Positions 37,283 through 46,274 of a stretch of 64,000 nucleotides of DNA are shown here, piece by piece (within the stretch, counting starts at the first letter, position 1; every line of letters starts with the position of its first letter). Made by a program: the position numbers and the translations under genes. This DNA is from Deinococcus aestuarii (GTDB lineage Bacteria > Deinococcota > Deinococci > Deinococcales > Deinococcaceae): contig NZ_JAHKSN010000006.1 of assembly GCF_018863415.1 (NCBI RefSeq), positions 120,599 through 184,598 of the forward strand, given 5' to 3'. The notes under the pieces were generated by a model. It was given only the letters and a program-made list of their open reading frames with translations, did no database searches and was not told the origin of the DNA.

Positions 37283-38021
37283 GGAGCCTCACCCGGGGGT
37301 AAAGCGAGGACACATTCCTGGGGTTCGCCTGGGCGCGCTCGGCCTCCAGGACCCGCAGGAGGCTTCGCAACTGGCCCTCCTCAGGCACCGCGAGGATCAG
37401 GGGGTGGCGCCAGTTGTCGATATCCAGGTGGTGCCGGCGCAGGAGCGTCCGCACCCGGGGCAGCCCGATTCCGCCGCCGCCAATGCTGGCGTACAGGCTG
37501 GGGTAACCGAGCACCTCCCCGAAGATTCCCCACTGGTCCGCCTCCGGCTCAAGCACCCGGCGCACGAAGTAGCGGCCGCTGGCGAAGTAGCTCTCGGTGT
37601 CTTTCAGCCTGGCCGCGTAGGCGGGCGGTACCCGCAAGACCGTGCGCACGATCTGGCTGGTGGTGCCCGCCTGGTAGCCCACCTTCCCCGAGCGTTTGTA
37701 CTCGTGCCGGTGCAGGGTGTACCCCTCCGCCTCCAGCAGGGCCAGCGCGTCCAGCTGGTAGGCCCGGTCGGCGACGGCACTCGGACCGGTGAGGTAGGGG
37801 GCGTCCGGCACGACCTGCTTCTCCGCATTGAGCCCGTGGGCCCGGGGGGTGACCGCCAGCACCGCGCCGTAGGGCGTGTGTACCTCGCGGAGGTAGCCTT
37901 CCCGGAGCAGGCGTGACCAGTTGGGTTTGGGGCCGTGCTCGGCGATCACACGCCGGGTCGTCAGGGCGCCCGCCTGCAACACCTTCGCCAACACGGCGTT
38001 CTCCAGCTCAAGCGTCCCCAT
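37257..38021 (-). CDS. Winged-helix-like hypothetical protein
   Basis: A 254-residue protein. The N-terminus LENAVLAKVLQAGALTTRRV looks like a winged-helix DNA-binding start, and the middle part (RAYQLDALALLEAEGYTLHR) is typical of replication-relaxation or plasmid regulatory proteins. No catalytic motif is seen. ATG at 38021. It is convergent with the previous gene, and the two stops overlap by 26 bases. Confidence 0.55.
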   Translation of the reverse strand: MGTLELENAVLAKVLQAGALTTRRVIAEHGPKPNWSRLLREGYLREVHTPYGAVLAVTPRAHGLNAEKQVVPDAPYLTGPSAVADRAYQLDALALLEAEGYTLHRHEYKRSGKVGYQAGTTSQIVRTVLRVPPAYAARLKDTESYFASGRYFVRRVLEPEADQWGIFGEVLGYPSLYASIGGGGIGLPRVRTLLRRHHLDIDNWRHPLILAVPEEGQLRSLLRVLEAERAQANPRNVSSLYPRVRLLILPRPAS

Positions 38022-38186
38022 GCTCCCAGGCTAGCCGCGCAGGGGGAGGGACGTCACCCCCGCCGGGGGCGGGGGTCCGGGCGGAGGCGAGCGATGTCCT
38101 GCGCCGTGGCCGGACCGAGAGCGGGGCACACCGCATGAGGGGCACCGGCGGGTGGAGCAGGCACCGCAACCGACGGGAACGGCCGG

Positions 38187-38669
38187 GTGCGCAAGGTCTT
38201 CGATCAGGGCCAGGTGGCCATTGCGCTGTGCTCGGATACGGGGGCGACCAGCGCTCACCTCCAACACCGAGGCGAGAGCCTGATCGACGACTTGCCCTCG
38301 ACGCAGGAGACCCCCAAACAGAGGAACGCCCGCATTGACCGGCTGGGGCAGATGAAGCGGGTGGAAGTGCCCCACCTCGTCACCGACACCGCCTCTGACC
38401 GCGACAACGTGCGGCGCCTCACTCGCAAGCAGGAGCTGGGTTCAATTCTCCAGGGAGAATACGGGGACATGGACGACAACGGCCTCGCCGCTTCCATCCG
38501 CCGCGCCCACGCCGAGCGGGAGGGGGACTTGCCCGAGTGGTGGGAAAAGCCGCTGGGCCCGGCCATTCACGAGGACGCCCGGCAGGAGGCTCAGCCGGAC
38601 GTGCCGGCCGATCTGCCCACCTCCCCTGAACACACCGTTCCCGGCACAGATGCCAGGGTGAGTGCATGA
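38187..38669 (+). CDS. Hypothetical protein, 160 aa
   Basis: Not recognised. From the GTG at 38187 the protein is hydrophilic, with segments VFDQGQVAIALCSDTGATSA and RKQELGSILQGEYGDMDDNG, and an acidic, Pro-rich C-terminus. Its stop overlaps the ATG of the next gene (ATGA), so the two are translationally coupled. It may form a small operon with the metalloprotease-like gene and the 73-residue gene that follow. Confidence 0.5.
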   Translation: MRKVFDQGQVAIALCSDTGATSAHLQHRGESLIDDLPSTQETPKQRNARIDRLGQMKRVEVPHLVTDTASDRDNVRRLTRKQELGSILQGEYGDMDDNGLAASIRRAHAEREGDLPEWWEKPLGPAIHEDARQEAQPDVPADLPTSPEHTVPGTDARVSA

Positions 38670-39461
38670 AGCCTCCCCGAGAGCGGCCCCTGAGACTCGT
38701 CTTGATGGTCCGGCGCGACGGCGTGCGGCAGGGCTACCAAGTCGCCGAGCGGGACCAGGAGCCGGAGGTGAGTCTGGGCCTCGACCGGCTGCCCGCCAGC
38801 GGGAACGTGCCCTATGACTGCCTGCTGCGCTACGCCTCGCCGCGCGCCGTGGTGAACGCGATGACCCACGAGCTGCACCGCCGTCATCCGCTGCCGGGCC
38901 CGGTCCGGCTGCGCTACGTGCACACCGAGCGCAAGCTCGAACGCTACGCTCGCGAGCACGGCCTGAGTGCGGTGCAGGTAGAGGATTTGACCCTGACCCG
39001 CTCGGCGTTCACTGGGCAGGAGGTTTTGATTCTGCCGCTGCTGTGGCATGACCTGGCGAGCGAGTTCATGGACGCCCGCGCCAGAGGTGCGCGCACCCTC
39101 GCGCACGAACACTGGCACGCCCTCAAGGGGTACGTGGGCGGGGAGTTTCACCCGCTGGAGGAGGGCGGCGCGGACCTGTACGGGGAGCGGGCCACGCGCG
39201 ATCTGCTGGGGGGCGTCCCGCCTATTCCGACGGCCTACCCTGAGGCCATGCGGGCGGTGCTCGCGTTGGAAGACCGCTTCGGGGCGGCGTGGTTGCTGGA
39301 GAGCCGGCGCGCGCGACCAGCACGCCTACCTGAGCGCGGCGCTGCATACCCTGAACGTGGACCCGGTGCTCCGGCAGGAGGTCTTGTCGTACACTGCTTT
39401 TCGAGAGCAGTCAAGTTTCCGGCGAGGAATCGAAGACTTGCTCGCCCGTGAAAGGCGGTGA
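38666..39461 (+). pseudogene. Zincin-like metalloprotease gene with a frameshift
   Basis: The first 215 residues (ATG 38666) contain LAHEHWHALKG, a HExxH zinc motif, followed by an acidic third-ligand region EEGGADLYGE. At about 39303-39312, in a GC-alternating run, the frame is lost. The natural continuation RDQHAYLSAALHTLNVDPVL runs in the next frame and ends at 39461. Joined, the product is about 264 residues. The break is either a true mutation or a sequencing indel. Substrate unknown; zincins of this size include plasmid and phage maturation or regulatory proteases. Confidence 0.7.
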
Positions 39462-39464
39462 CGT

Positions 39465-39686
39465 ATGCCCAGCCTCGCCCCCCAACCTCAACCCGGCACC
39501 GAGTACCGCGAGCCGCCCGTTGTTGCGCGGCTGCGCGCCCTTTTCGCGTCGGGGGCGAGCGATGATGAGCTGCGCGCCGCGCTGTACGAGGCCCGGGACG
39601 CGCACATGAGCCCTTGCGACCGTGCCATGTCGGGCGAGCTGATGGGTGAAGTCGCCAAGTACCTCGTGTTCAACGGGCGAGCGTAG
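39465..39686 (+). CDS. Small hypothetical protein, 73 aa
   Basis: A 73-residue soluble helical protein (VVARLRALFASGASDDELRA, then SGELMGEVAKYLVF). It begins 3 bases after the stop of the frameshifted zincin gene, so it is likely the last gene of that operon. Family not recognised. Confidence 0.55.
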   Translation: MPSLAPQPQPGTEYREPPVVARLRALFASGASDDELRAALYEARDAHMSPCDRAMSGELMGEVAKYLVFNGRA

Positions 39687-40322
39687 CCGGCTCACATGAC
39701 GGCCCGACCTCGGGCTGCGGATCGCGACAACGGACGAGCACAGACGGCTCTGATGGAGCGGGATGGGGAGTTCCCCGCCCCTTCTTCTTGGCCCCCGTGC
39801 GTGCCGCCAAGCAAGCCCGGGGCTCCGAGGGAGCAACGTCCTGACCCGGATCGGCCTGGCCTGGCACCCCCGACAGAACGGCCTCACCGGCGTCCAGCCG
39901 CACCCGGAGGACACCCGGGCAGGGATGGAGCACAGGGCTCGACCACAGGGTCTGCACACGTGTCTCACACCTCGTCCGCCCTGCTTGCGATCTTTGCCTG
40001 CCGGACCTCCAGTGCCCGAGCCTCCACAGCCCCTCTCGGCATCCCAAGCCGCGCACCTGCAGAGCCACCCGCTGGGGGATGTTCATGCTTGCCACCTCGG
40101 GCACCCCTACCGGAGGTTTGGCAGGACCGCGCTCCTGCCGCTGCAAGTTCAACGTGTGCCTGGAAGCAGCGCGCGCCAGGAGGGTGGCGTCAGGCGCCCC
40201 TCCGCCTTCCAGAAGGCGGGCAGGCGTGACCACCGACGGAGTCGTGTCCGCCAGCTTGCTGGACAACACATCCTGCACGCGCTCGGTCCGCAGGAAGTCG
40301 CTTCTCCTCTTCGCCCCAGCGC
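39687..40322. other. Stretch without a gene
   Basis: About 640 bases. All open frames are Pro/Arg-rich shadows. Nothing identifiable was seen. Confidence 0.4.
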
Positions 40323-41633
40323 TCAACCCAGGAGCTTGTGGTAGGCCGCATTGATCGCCTGCATCCGCCGCTCGGCCAACTGACGGAACTCCGGCCCTAG
40401 GTGCCCGACCCGGTCCGGATGGTACTTCTTGGCCAGCTCCCGGTACGCTGCCCGAATCTCCTCCGGCGAGGCGTCGGGTGCCACCCCCAGCACTTCGTGC
40501 GGTCCTCCCCCGCCGTCCGCACCTCCCAGCGTCTCCAACGCCTCAAGCAGGTCCTCCGCCCCCCCACGCAGGCACCACACCTCACCAATCAAAGAGAAGT
40601 CCGTGTCCCGGGCGCGGGGCTGCCACACCACCGGCACGCCCTGAAGCTGGCGCGCCGCGTGCCGCACCTGGTCGTGGATCTCCCGCCACGACTTCACCCG
40701 GTCCCCTCTCGGCGCCCCCAGGTCCATCCGGTCCGTCCTGGCCTTCACGTCCACCACGTACTTCTCTCCCGCCGGCGACACGAGGATGGCGTCCGCGTCG
40801 CCCCCCGAGGCCAGCAGCAGGTTCGGGATCATCTCCCACTCGGGGGGCATGAGGTTGTACAGCTCCTGAACGGCCTCCGCCTCGACCCGCCGCCCGAGGT
40901 CAGCGGGTGAGGGCTCGAGCGAGGCCTGCTCCAGGTTGCGCCGCATCCCGGACCAGGCCTGCAACTGCCCGGCGAGTTCGTCCGCCGTGCCGATCACCGT
41001 GCTCACCCCATGCTCGGCGGTCGTCTCGTAGTCCCCCTGGGCTCGCGGGGGCTTGACCACCCACAGAACGTGCTGCCCACGGCTCACCACCCCGGGGTCA
41101 CGGGCGGCCAGGGCACGCACGGTGTCGGCGGTCACGTCCCGCCAGTTCACGTGCGGCGTGCCGTACCGCTGCTCGGCCCGTCCGGGCGTGATCCCGACGA
41201 AGAAGGTCTGTCCCTCCGGGCTCACCAGGACCCGCGCGACGTGGTAAGCCTGCGGGTCCCTGGGCAGGTAGACCTTCCACCCCGCACTGAGGCTCCTGAC
41301 CAGGCGTCCGAGGTGACGGTCGAACCCCAGCGCCCGTCGGTGGAGTGCCAGGTGACGCAGCGCCAGGAACGCCAGGACCGGCGCGATCAGCAGCACCGCA
41401 GTGTTCCCGGGAACCAGGCGGGCCAGCAGGAAGAACATCACCAGCAGCGCGACCGCGAGCAGGCGCCCCACCTGATCCTGGGAGCGCAGGCTCAGGGCAA
41501 AGACCACCAGGGCAAGCACCACGGGCACTCCACCCTGGAGTCCCAGAACCCGTTGCGCGAACAGCAGGACCGTGAACGCCACAGCGGCCGCCGCGAGGCT
41601 CCGGGCGCCCCGGATGTCTGGGCTGAAGGTCAT
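40323..41633 (-). CDS. Membrane protein with NERD nuclease-related domain and C-terminal J domain
   Basis: 436 residues. Residues 1-110 hold hydrophobic segments (AAAAVAFTVLLFAQRVLGLQ, LLAVALLVMFFLLARLV, VLLIAPVLAFLALRHLA). The middle contains a NERD-like core, EAEAVQELYNLMPPEWEMI then GGDADAILVSPAGEKYVVDV with VDVKAR, recalling PD-(D/E)XK nucleases. The C-terminus is a J domain with YHPDRVG (HPD) that would stimulate an Hsp70 ATPase. ATG 41633 is preceded by GAAGGAGG. A membrane-anchored NERD-J arrangement is unusual; its role is unknown, perhaps DNA or stress related. Confidence 0.8.
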   Translation of the reverse strand: MTFSPDIRGARSLAAAAVAFTVLLFAQRVLGLQGGVPVVLALVVFALSLRSQDQVGRLLAVALLVMFFLLARLVPGNTAVLLIAPVLAFLALRHLALHRRALGFDRHLGRLVRSLSAGWKVYLPRDPQAYHVARVLVSPEGQTFFVGITPGRAEQRYGTPHVNWRDVTADTVRALAARDPGVVSRGQHVLWVVKPPRAQGDYETTAEHGVSTVIGTADELAGQLQAWSGMRRNLEQASLEPSPADLGRRVEAEAVQELYNLMPPEWEMIPNLLLASGGDADAILVSPAGEKYVVDVKARTDRMDLGAPRGDRVKSWREIHDQVRHAARQLQGVPVVWQPRARDTDFSLIGEVWCLRGGAEDLLEALETLGGADGGGGPHEVLGVAPDASPEEIRAAYRELAKKYHPDRVGHLGPEFRQLAERRMQAINAAYHKLLG

Positions 41634-41747
41634 CGCCTCCTTCCTGGCCCCGAGAGAGCCCAGGAGATGTAGGAGCCGTTGCGGGACGGGGGGATGGTCA
41701 GCGGACACCGGGGGTCCTCTCGCTGATGATCTGGAGAGCCCGATGAG

Positions 41748-42599
41748 TCACGGCTGGTCCTCCATCACGGGGGAGGCCTTCACGATGTGCTCCAACAGCG
41801 CGGCGAGTTGCAGGTCACGCCCAACGGTGCGGACCGAGGGGCCGCCCTCCCCGGAGACAACCTCCCGCAGCAACCCCTCCAACACCTGCGCCGCCGGCTG
41901 TCCGCTCCGCAAAGCCCGGCGCATCCAGGTCCTGGCCCGACGCACCTGCTCCTCGAGAGACAGGCTCAGGGCAGCGCTGCCTTGAGCGCCCAGCTGGCGG
42001 AACCGGAGGGCCGCCTCCCAGCAGATTTCCAGGACGCGGTCAGGTTTGGGTTGGCCCCCGAGCACGATCAGCGCCAGTTGTACTCTCAGCAGCGCGACAA
42101 GCTGCTCCTCACGTGGACTTAGGGGCGGAAACGGCAACTCCACCGGCTCAGGAATGTCGGGCGCGGGCGGTAGCCCCGCCAGACGCTCGACCGCCAGCGC
42201 CCCTTTAAGCAGCGCGGTCACCTCCGTCGCTGCGCGGGAGGCGTCCCCCGGATCGAGGGTCACGGTCCGCAGGTTGAAGAGCTGCTCCGCGTCCCGGGTG
42301 CTCCGTTGCACCGCCAGGTTGTCCTCGAACCGGGCCGTGTTCAGGCACAGCGGCCAGAAGAACCCCTGGACACTCGCGCAGTGGTAGGCCACGCCCCGCA
42401 GAATCTGGGCGGTCCGCAGGGCGAAGTGCCGCACGTCGGGCGAGGGGTCCGACTCCTCCCGCAGCCACTCCCCCACGGCGACGGCCATCAGGAGAACCCG
42501 CTCGACGGTCTGCGGGGGCAAGGGAGGCACCGACGATTTGGGGATGCCCCGGCGCCGCTTGGCCGGGCCGCCGTGCTCTTCAGGTGCTTTGCCGGTCAC
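41748..42599 (-). CDS. Hypothetical protein, 283 aa
   Basis: Not recognised. Mostly helical: VERVLLMAVAVGEWLREESD, HFALRTAQILRGVAYHCASV and EEQLVALLRVQLALIVLGG. It has a basic, Pro-rich N-terminus and no membrane segments of clear length. The TPR-like alternation of helices suggests a scaffold. It lies 114 bases upstream of the NERD-J gene on the same strand and may be co-transcribed with it. Confidence 0.55.
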   Translation of the reverse strand: MTGKAPEEHGGPAKRRRGIPKSSVPPLPPQTVERVLLMAVAVGEWLREESDPSPDVRHFALRTAQILRGVAYHCASVQGFFWPLCLNTARFEDNLAVQRSTRDAEQLFNLRTVTLDPGDASRAATEVTALLKGALAVERLAGLPPAPDIPEPVELPFPPLSPREEQLVALLRVQLALIVLGGQPKPDRVLEICWEAALRFRQLGAQGSAALSLSLEEQVRRARTWMRRALRSGQPAAQVLEGLLREVVSGEGGPSVRTVGRDLQLAALLEHIVKASPVMEDQP

Positions 42600-42911
42600 A
42601 GCCTTGAACCCCCAGGACCGAGACCGTGACCCATCGGATTCCAGGCGGGATGAGGCGAGCGGGCCGGCGTCTGCCCTCCTAGCGGGGCGTAGGGGGGATC
42701 AAGCCTGGTGGTATGGAACCCGGGGAGAGGCGTGAGAAGCATGGATGGGCCGTCCTTTCGTGATGGAAAGCGTGACTCGAGACCCTACAGACCAGCCAAA
42801 AGATTCTGCCGAGTACCAGGGGCGCTCTCTGGTCGGTGCGTTGGCTGACCAATATTTTAGGCCATAATTTATAGCGTCGCCACGAAGAAGGTGGGGGGCG
42901 AGGGTGGCGGG
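42600..42911 (+). promoter_or_regulatory. Region with promoter for the XRE gene
   Basis: Between divergent genes. A plausible promoter is TTGGCT at 42841-42846 and TAATTT at 42865-42870, with an 18-base spacer, 41 bases before the XRE start. The AT-rich core ACCAATATTTTAGGCC could hold an operator. Confidence 0.5.
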
Positions 42912-43208
42912 ATGCCGTCACGCAAGCGTCAGGCCCGTCCCGAGCACCTTGCCTTTCAGGTCGCGCTGGGTGAGTTGATCCGCGCCGGGCGCAAGCCGAG
43001 GTTCAATCAGGACGACTTTGCGGACCGGGTGGGGGTGTACCGCAGCCACATGGGGTTGATCGAGCAGGGCAAGCTCGACCTGCGCCTCTCTACCCTGTTG
43101 GCGGTAGCCGAGGCGCTCGACCTGCCCCTGTCCGAACTCATCCGGCAGGTCGAGGCCCGGCTGGCGGAGGACAGCCTCTCCCCTACTTCCCCATCAGATC
43201 GCGGGTGA
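42912..43208 (+). CDS. XRE-family transcriptional regulator
   Basis: A 98-residue protein with a Cro/CI-type HTH: FADRVGVYRSHMGLIEQGKL then DLRLSTLLAVAEALDLPLSE. A basic N-terminus (PSRKRQARPEH) precedes it. The ATG at 42912 is preferred over the GTG-type start at 42891. Its own AT-rich promoter region suggests self-regulation, but no operator repeat was identified. Target genes unknown. Confidence 0.85.
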   Translation: MPSRKRQARPEHLAFQVALGELIRAGRKPRFNQDDFADRVGVYRSHMGLIEQGKLDLRLSTLLAVAEALDLPLSELIRQVEARLAEDSLSPTSPSDRG

Positions 43209-43418
43209 AGGTCAGGAGTTCTCGGAGTGCCGGTGGTCTCCGAGGTGGCCTGGGCGCCGATCTGCCTGTGCTTCCTTGACACCACCGGAAGTGGCGTGAT
43301 CGGCCACGACTAGGCAAAATCCCGCTCGCAGGTCAGGTCGCACGGAATGGAGCGGGAGTGCCGAGCCGTACCGACAGCAAGCGCGGCTTAGGCAGATCGA
43401 CCCTCGGTGGCCTCTCCC

Positions 43419-43981
43419 CTACTCCTCTCCCCCCAGGTCGTGGGTGAAGGTCAGCGGCTCTCGTGTCTGCCGGTTGTACCCGAGGGCCCGGGCGCTGATC
43501 CGCCCCTGCTCCCAGCCCACCGTGAGCAGCACGTGATCCTCATTGAAGAGGTCCGTCCCCAGGCCCTGACGAAGCCAGATCACATCCTGTTCGAGGGGAG
43601 CGAGTTGACGGTCGGGGTACATCAGCCACTGGCCCACCCAGTCCAACTTGCCGGGGGAGACGGTCTCCAGGCAGTCGCTCCAGCCTAGAACGTAGCGCTC
43701 GTCGAGGGCCAGGGGTTGCCGGCGGAGTTCCGGGTCGCCGCAGATGTACCCGGCGGGGGCGGCATATTGCACCGAGAGGTCGCTCGCGCTGTGGAAGCCG
43801 AACAGCGGGCCCCCCTGGTAGCTGCCGGAGGCGTAGAGCCGCTCCCTGAGGAAGGCCACGGCCTGGAAGCTTGGAAGCTGAGGGTGATGTGCCCGATGGG
43901 CTGGGCCTGCTCGTCGCTGCGGGACCGCCGTGGACCGGGGAGGTCCAGGAAACGCTGCTGTGAACGCGTGAGGTCACGCAT
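43419..43981 (-). pseudogene. Hypothetical gene broken by an 8-bp tandem duplication
   Basis: The start is ATG 43981 (MRDLTRSQQRFLDLPGP). After GHITLSFQA the frame is lost at 43864-43879, where TGGAAGCT occurs twice in tandem. Deleting one copy restores a single frame: LSFQAVAFLRERLYASGSY, continuing to the stop at 43419. The restored protein is about 184 residues, of unknown function (GPLFGFHSASDLSVQY, DERYVLGWSDCLETV). The recent duplication explains the break. A translated C-terminal fragment may start internally at GTG 43859. Confidence 0.75.
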
Positions 43982-44168
43982 CAGGCGCCCCTTTGGTCCG
44001 GGAGGTTTGCGGGTCGGTGTTATCCTGCATCTGATCCACCTCAAGTTGGATTCTGAAGGGGCTTGAGTTTCTCACGCCCTGGCCCCTTCAGGCTTGCACT
44101 ATACCATATCGCGTAGTATTGCGATTTTGCAGTAACGCTGGTCTGTATACTCAGTCAAACTATTGGTC

Positions 44169-44405
44169 ATGTCTGCAACGCGGTGGAAGCTCGCCGATTT
44201 CCTCAAGGCTCGTGGCTTCTCCGCCTATGCTCTCGTGAAAGCCAGTGGGGTGAAGCAGCCCAATACGATTTATCGCATCGCACGGCCAGGTCATGAACCG
44301 ACTCGAGTAGATTTACCGACCCTCACCCTCATTCTCGATGGCCTGCGCCAACTTACCGGCGAGGACGTCCAGATCGGCGACATCCTGGAGTACCACCCAG
44401 ACTGA
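44169..44405 (+). CDS. Small XRE/Cro-type HTH protein
   Basis: A 78-residue DNA-binding protein. The HTH is LADFLKARGFSAYALVKASG followed by TIYRIAR, and the C-terminal LTLILDGLRQLTGEDVQIGD matches short Cro-like antitoxin/regulator families. The upstream 120 bases are AT-rich with a small dyad (ATCGC and GCGAT around 44109-44126) that could be its operator. No toxin gene is adjacent on the same strand. The ATG was preferred over the TTG two codons earlier. Confidence 0.75.
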   Translation: MSATRWKLADFLKARGFSAYALVKASGVKQPNTIYRIARPGHEPTRVDLPTLTLILDGLRQLTGEDVQIGDILEYHPD

Positions 44406-44510
44406 GACGGGCAACAGGGTTCGGGCGTTCGCAGGGAAACGGTACCTTGAACAGCACCAGGACGCTCTGGCCCTCGCCCTTTCAGCTTGTCCCAGGGCAG
44501 AGCCACTGTG

Positions 44511-45419
44511 TCAGGCCCAAAGAGGCGCCCAGGCCCACCCCGAGCAACCGCTAGGACTGGCCGGCACGCCCGCCGCAGAACTACAACTTGTGATGTGCTG
44601 GTAGGCGACACTCATGTCCGTGACCGCGTGGTCGGCGTCGCGGGCGAGCGCCGCGAAGGGGACACGCCACTCCTCAGGGGGAGGACGCAGCTCGTCGGAC
44701 CTGGGCAGCGGATGGGTGCCGTAGCGGGTGAAGACGTCCTGGGTGACGTGTTGGACGTCGGGACCGGGCGCCAGACGAAGTTCACCGATGATGAGGCTGA
44801 GGTCGAACAGATCCTTGACGCGGGTGCGGACGTCATTGGGGCGGGGACGGGTGTACGCGTGGAGCTTCTCCGCGAAGTGCTCGGGAAGAGGGTAGCTGTA
44901 CATCGCGGGCGAGTCGAGTTCGGCAAAAGCCAGGTCGATGCGGGCTGGCAGGCGCTCGGGGGCGTTGATCAGGGTGTCGCACTGGCCGACATCGACGAGG
45001 AACCACGTATAGGGCTTCCCGTCGAGCTGCGCCTCGACCCGGAAACGCCGGCCCCCTTCCGGAGGGCCCTGGAGGGCGCCCCGGCCCGCCTGGGGAGGCG
45101 TGACGGTGAAAAGGAAAAAGTCGCCGAGGTCAGCTTCTGCGGCATCGGCAAGATCATCGAGGATGTCCTCGGCGGGTTTGGGAGGGGCGTTGAAGTCGAG
45201 ATCCTTGGTAGCGCGGGCATGGCCGCCGAGGCGGAGTTCGAGAGCGTACCCACCCTTCAGAACGTACGCGTCCTCGTGAACACGGTTGAGGCGGGCCAGG
45301 AATCGCTCGTACGCGAGCCGACGTTGGAGATGGGCGAGGTCCTCACCGTTGTCCTCAGCGAGGGTGCGAAGGCGGTCGCTGAGGGCCCGGCGGAAGGCGG
45401 CGGGTGTCTTGTACCTCAC
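44511..45419 (-). CDS. AbiEii-type nucleotidyltransferase toxin
   Basis: A 302-residue AbiEii/MenT-like nucleotidyltransferase. Motif LKGGYALELRLGGHARATKD then LDF (Asp73 and Asp75) is the GG...R.TxDxD signature. The family is the toxin of type IV toxin-antitoxin and abortive phage infection systems. The GTG start overlaps the antitoxin stop (GTGA), so the pair is coupled. The last 35 residues (Ser/Ala/Gly/Pro-rich) look non-homologous, so the 3' end may have been altered. Confidence 0.82.
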   Translation of the reverse strand: MRYKTPAAFRRALSDRLRTLAEDNGEDLAHLQRRLAYERFLARLNRVHEDAYVLKGGYALELRLGGHARATKDLDFNAPPKPAEDILDDLADAAEADLGDFFLFTVTPPQAGRGALQGPPEGGRRFRVEAQLDGKPYTWFLVDVGQCDTLINAPERLPARIDLAFAELDSPAMYSYPLPEHFAEKLHAYTRPRPNDVRTRVKDLFDLSLIIGELRLAPGPDVQHVTQDVFTRYGTHPLPRSDELRPPPEEWRVPFAALARDADHAVTDMSVAYQHITSCSSAAGVPASPSGCSGWAWAPLWA

Positions 45420-46033
45420 GAGGCCTCCAGAGCGTTCAGCAGGCGGCGGCGGGCGGCGGGCGGCAGGTCCTGGGCGGCGGCCAGCAGGCGGCGTGGGCGG
45501 ATCAGCCCACGTGCTGAGGCCTCCTGAACGGCGCGGTGCAGGTGTTCTGGGCTGAGGGGGCTGTCCGCCAGATCGAGGAGCGTGCGCGCGGGGGTCGTCA
45601 CGCGGTACCCGCCGGCGGGCTGGGTGTCCTGGGGCGCGAGGTGCGCCCGGTGGAGGACCACCCCACGCGGTGGGGCCTTGCGGAAACCGGGCGGGACCGT
45701 CAGGTGCACCCGGCTGGGATCGTGATCGCTGAGGTCGTGGTGACGCAGGGCGGTGTCGTGGGAGACGACCGCCTGGGGCTGGTCGTGGAGGTCGCGGCTC
45801 CAGAGGGTGAGGCGGGCGAACTGATCGGCGCGGCCCTCGGGGTAGTCGCGCAGGCGGTAGACGCCGCGCTCGGGGCGCAGCCATTCGCCGATGCGGGCGT
45901 AGTGGTGCTGGAGGCGACGGGAGAAGCCGGCCGCCTCGGCCTGCTTGGCACTGAAGTAGCCGGCCTGGCCGTCGGCGACCTCGAACAGCTGCCGCCGGTG
46001 TTGCTGAGTCACCTCTGCCTTTAACCGACCCAC
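45416..46033 (-). CDS. AbiEi-family antitoxin
   Basis: A 205-residue protein with an N-terminal winged-helix (AGYFSAKQAEAAGFSRRLQH) and C-terminal AbiEi-like domain (TTPARTLLDLADSPLSPEHL). AbiEi proteins repress their own operon by binding inverted repeats and neutralise AbiEii. The start is GTG 46033, 6 bases from a -10 box, so the message should be leaderless. A perfect palindrome overlaps the promoter. Confidence 0.82.
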   Translation of the reverse strand: MGRLKAEVTQQHRRQLFEVADGQAGYFSAKQAEAAGFSRRLQHHYARIGEWLRPERGVYRLRDYPEGRADQFARLTLWSRDLHDQPQAVVSHDTALRHHDLSDHDPSRVHLTVPPGFRKAPPRGVVLHRAHLAPQDTQPAGGYRVTTPARTLLDLADSPLSPEHLHRAVQEASARGLIRPRRLLAAAQDLPPAARRRLLNALEAS

Positions 46034-46039
46034 GTACCA

Positions 46040-46068
46040 ATATTACATATTATGTAATATCTGTGCAA
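46040..46068 (-). promoter_or_regulatory. AbiE promoter with palindromic operator
   Basis: On the minus strand TTGCAC (46063-46068), a 17-base spacer and TAATAT (46040-46045), then GTG 6 bases on. A perfect 10-bp-arm palindrome (ATATTACATA, one base, TATGTAATAT) at 46040-46060 covers the -10 and spacer, well placed for AbiEi autorepression. Confidence 0.75.
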
Positions 46069-46274
46069 GATTGGGCGGAGAGGACGTCAAACCCTCCTCA
46101 GTGGAGTGAGGGCACCGGTCATTCCAGGAGGACGGCGGCTTTGAAGCGTGGCCGGTCCCAGAACAGCCTTCCTTGCCCGCGCGTGCGGCTCACCTGGGCG
46201 GCCGCCACCCCCCGCATCATCCCCGTGGGCTGACCGGCTTGACGCGCCGCCTGCCCTGCGCCCAGCCTGGGGGC

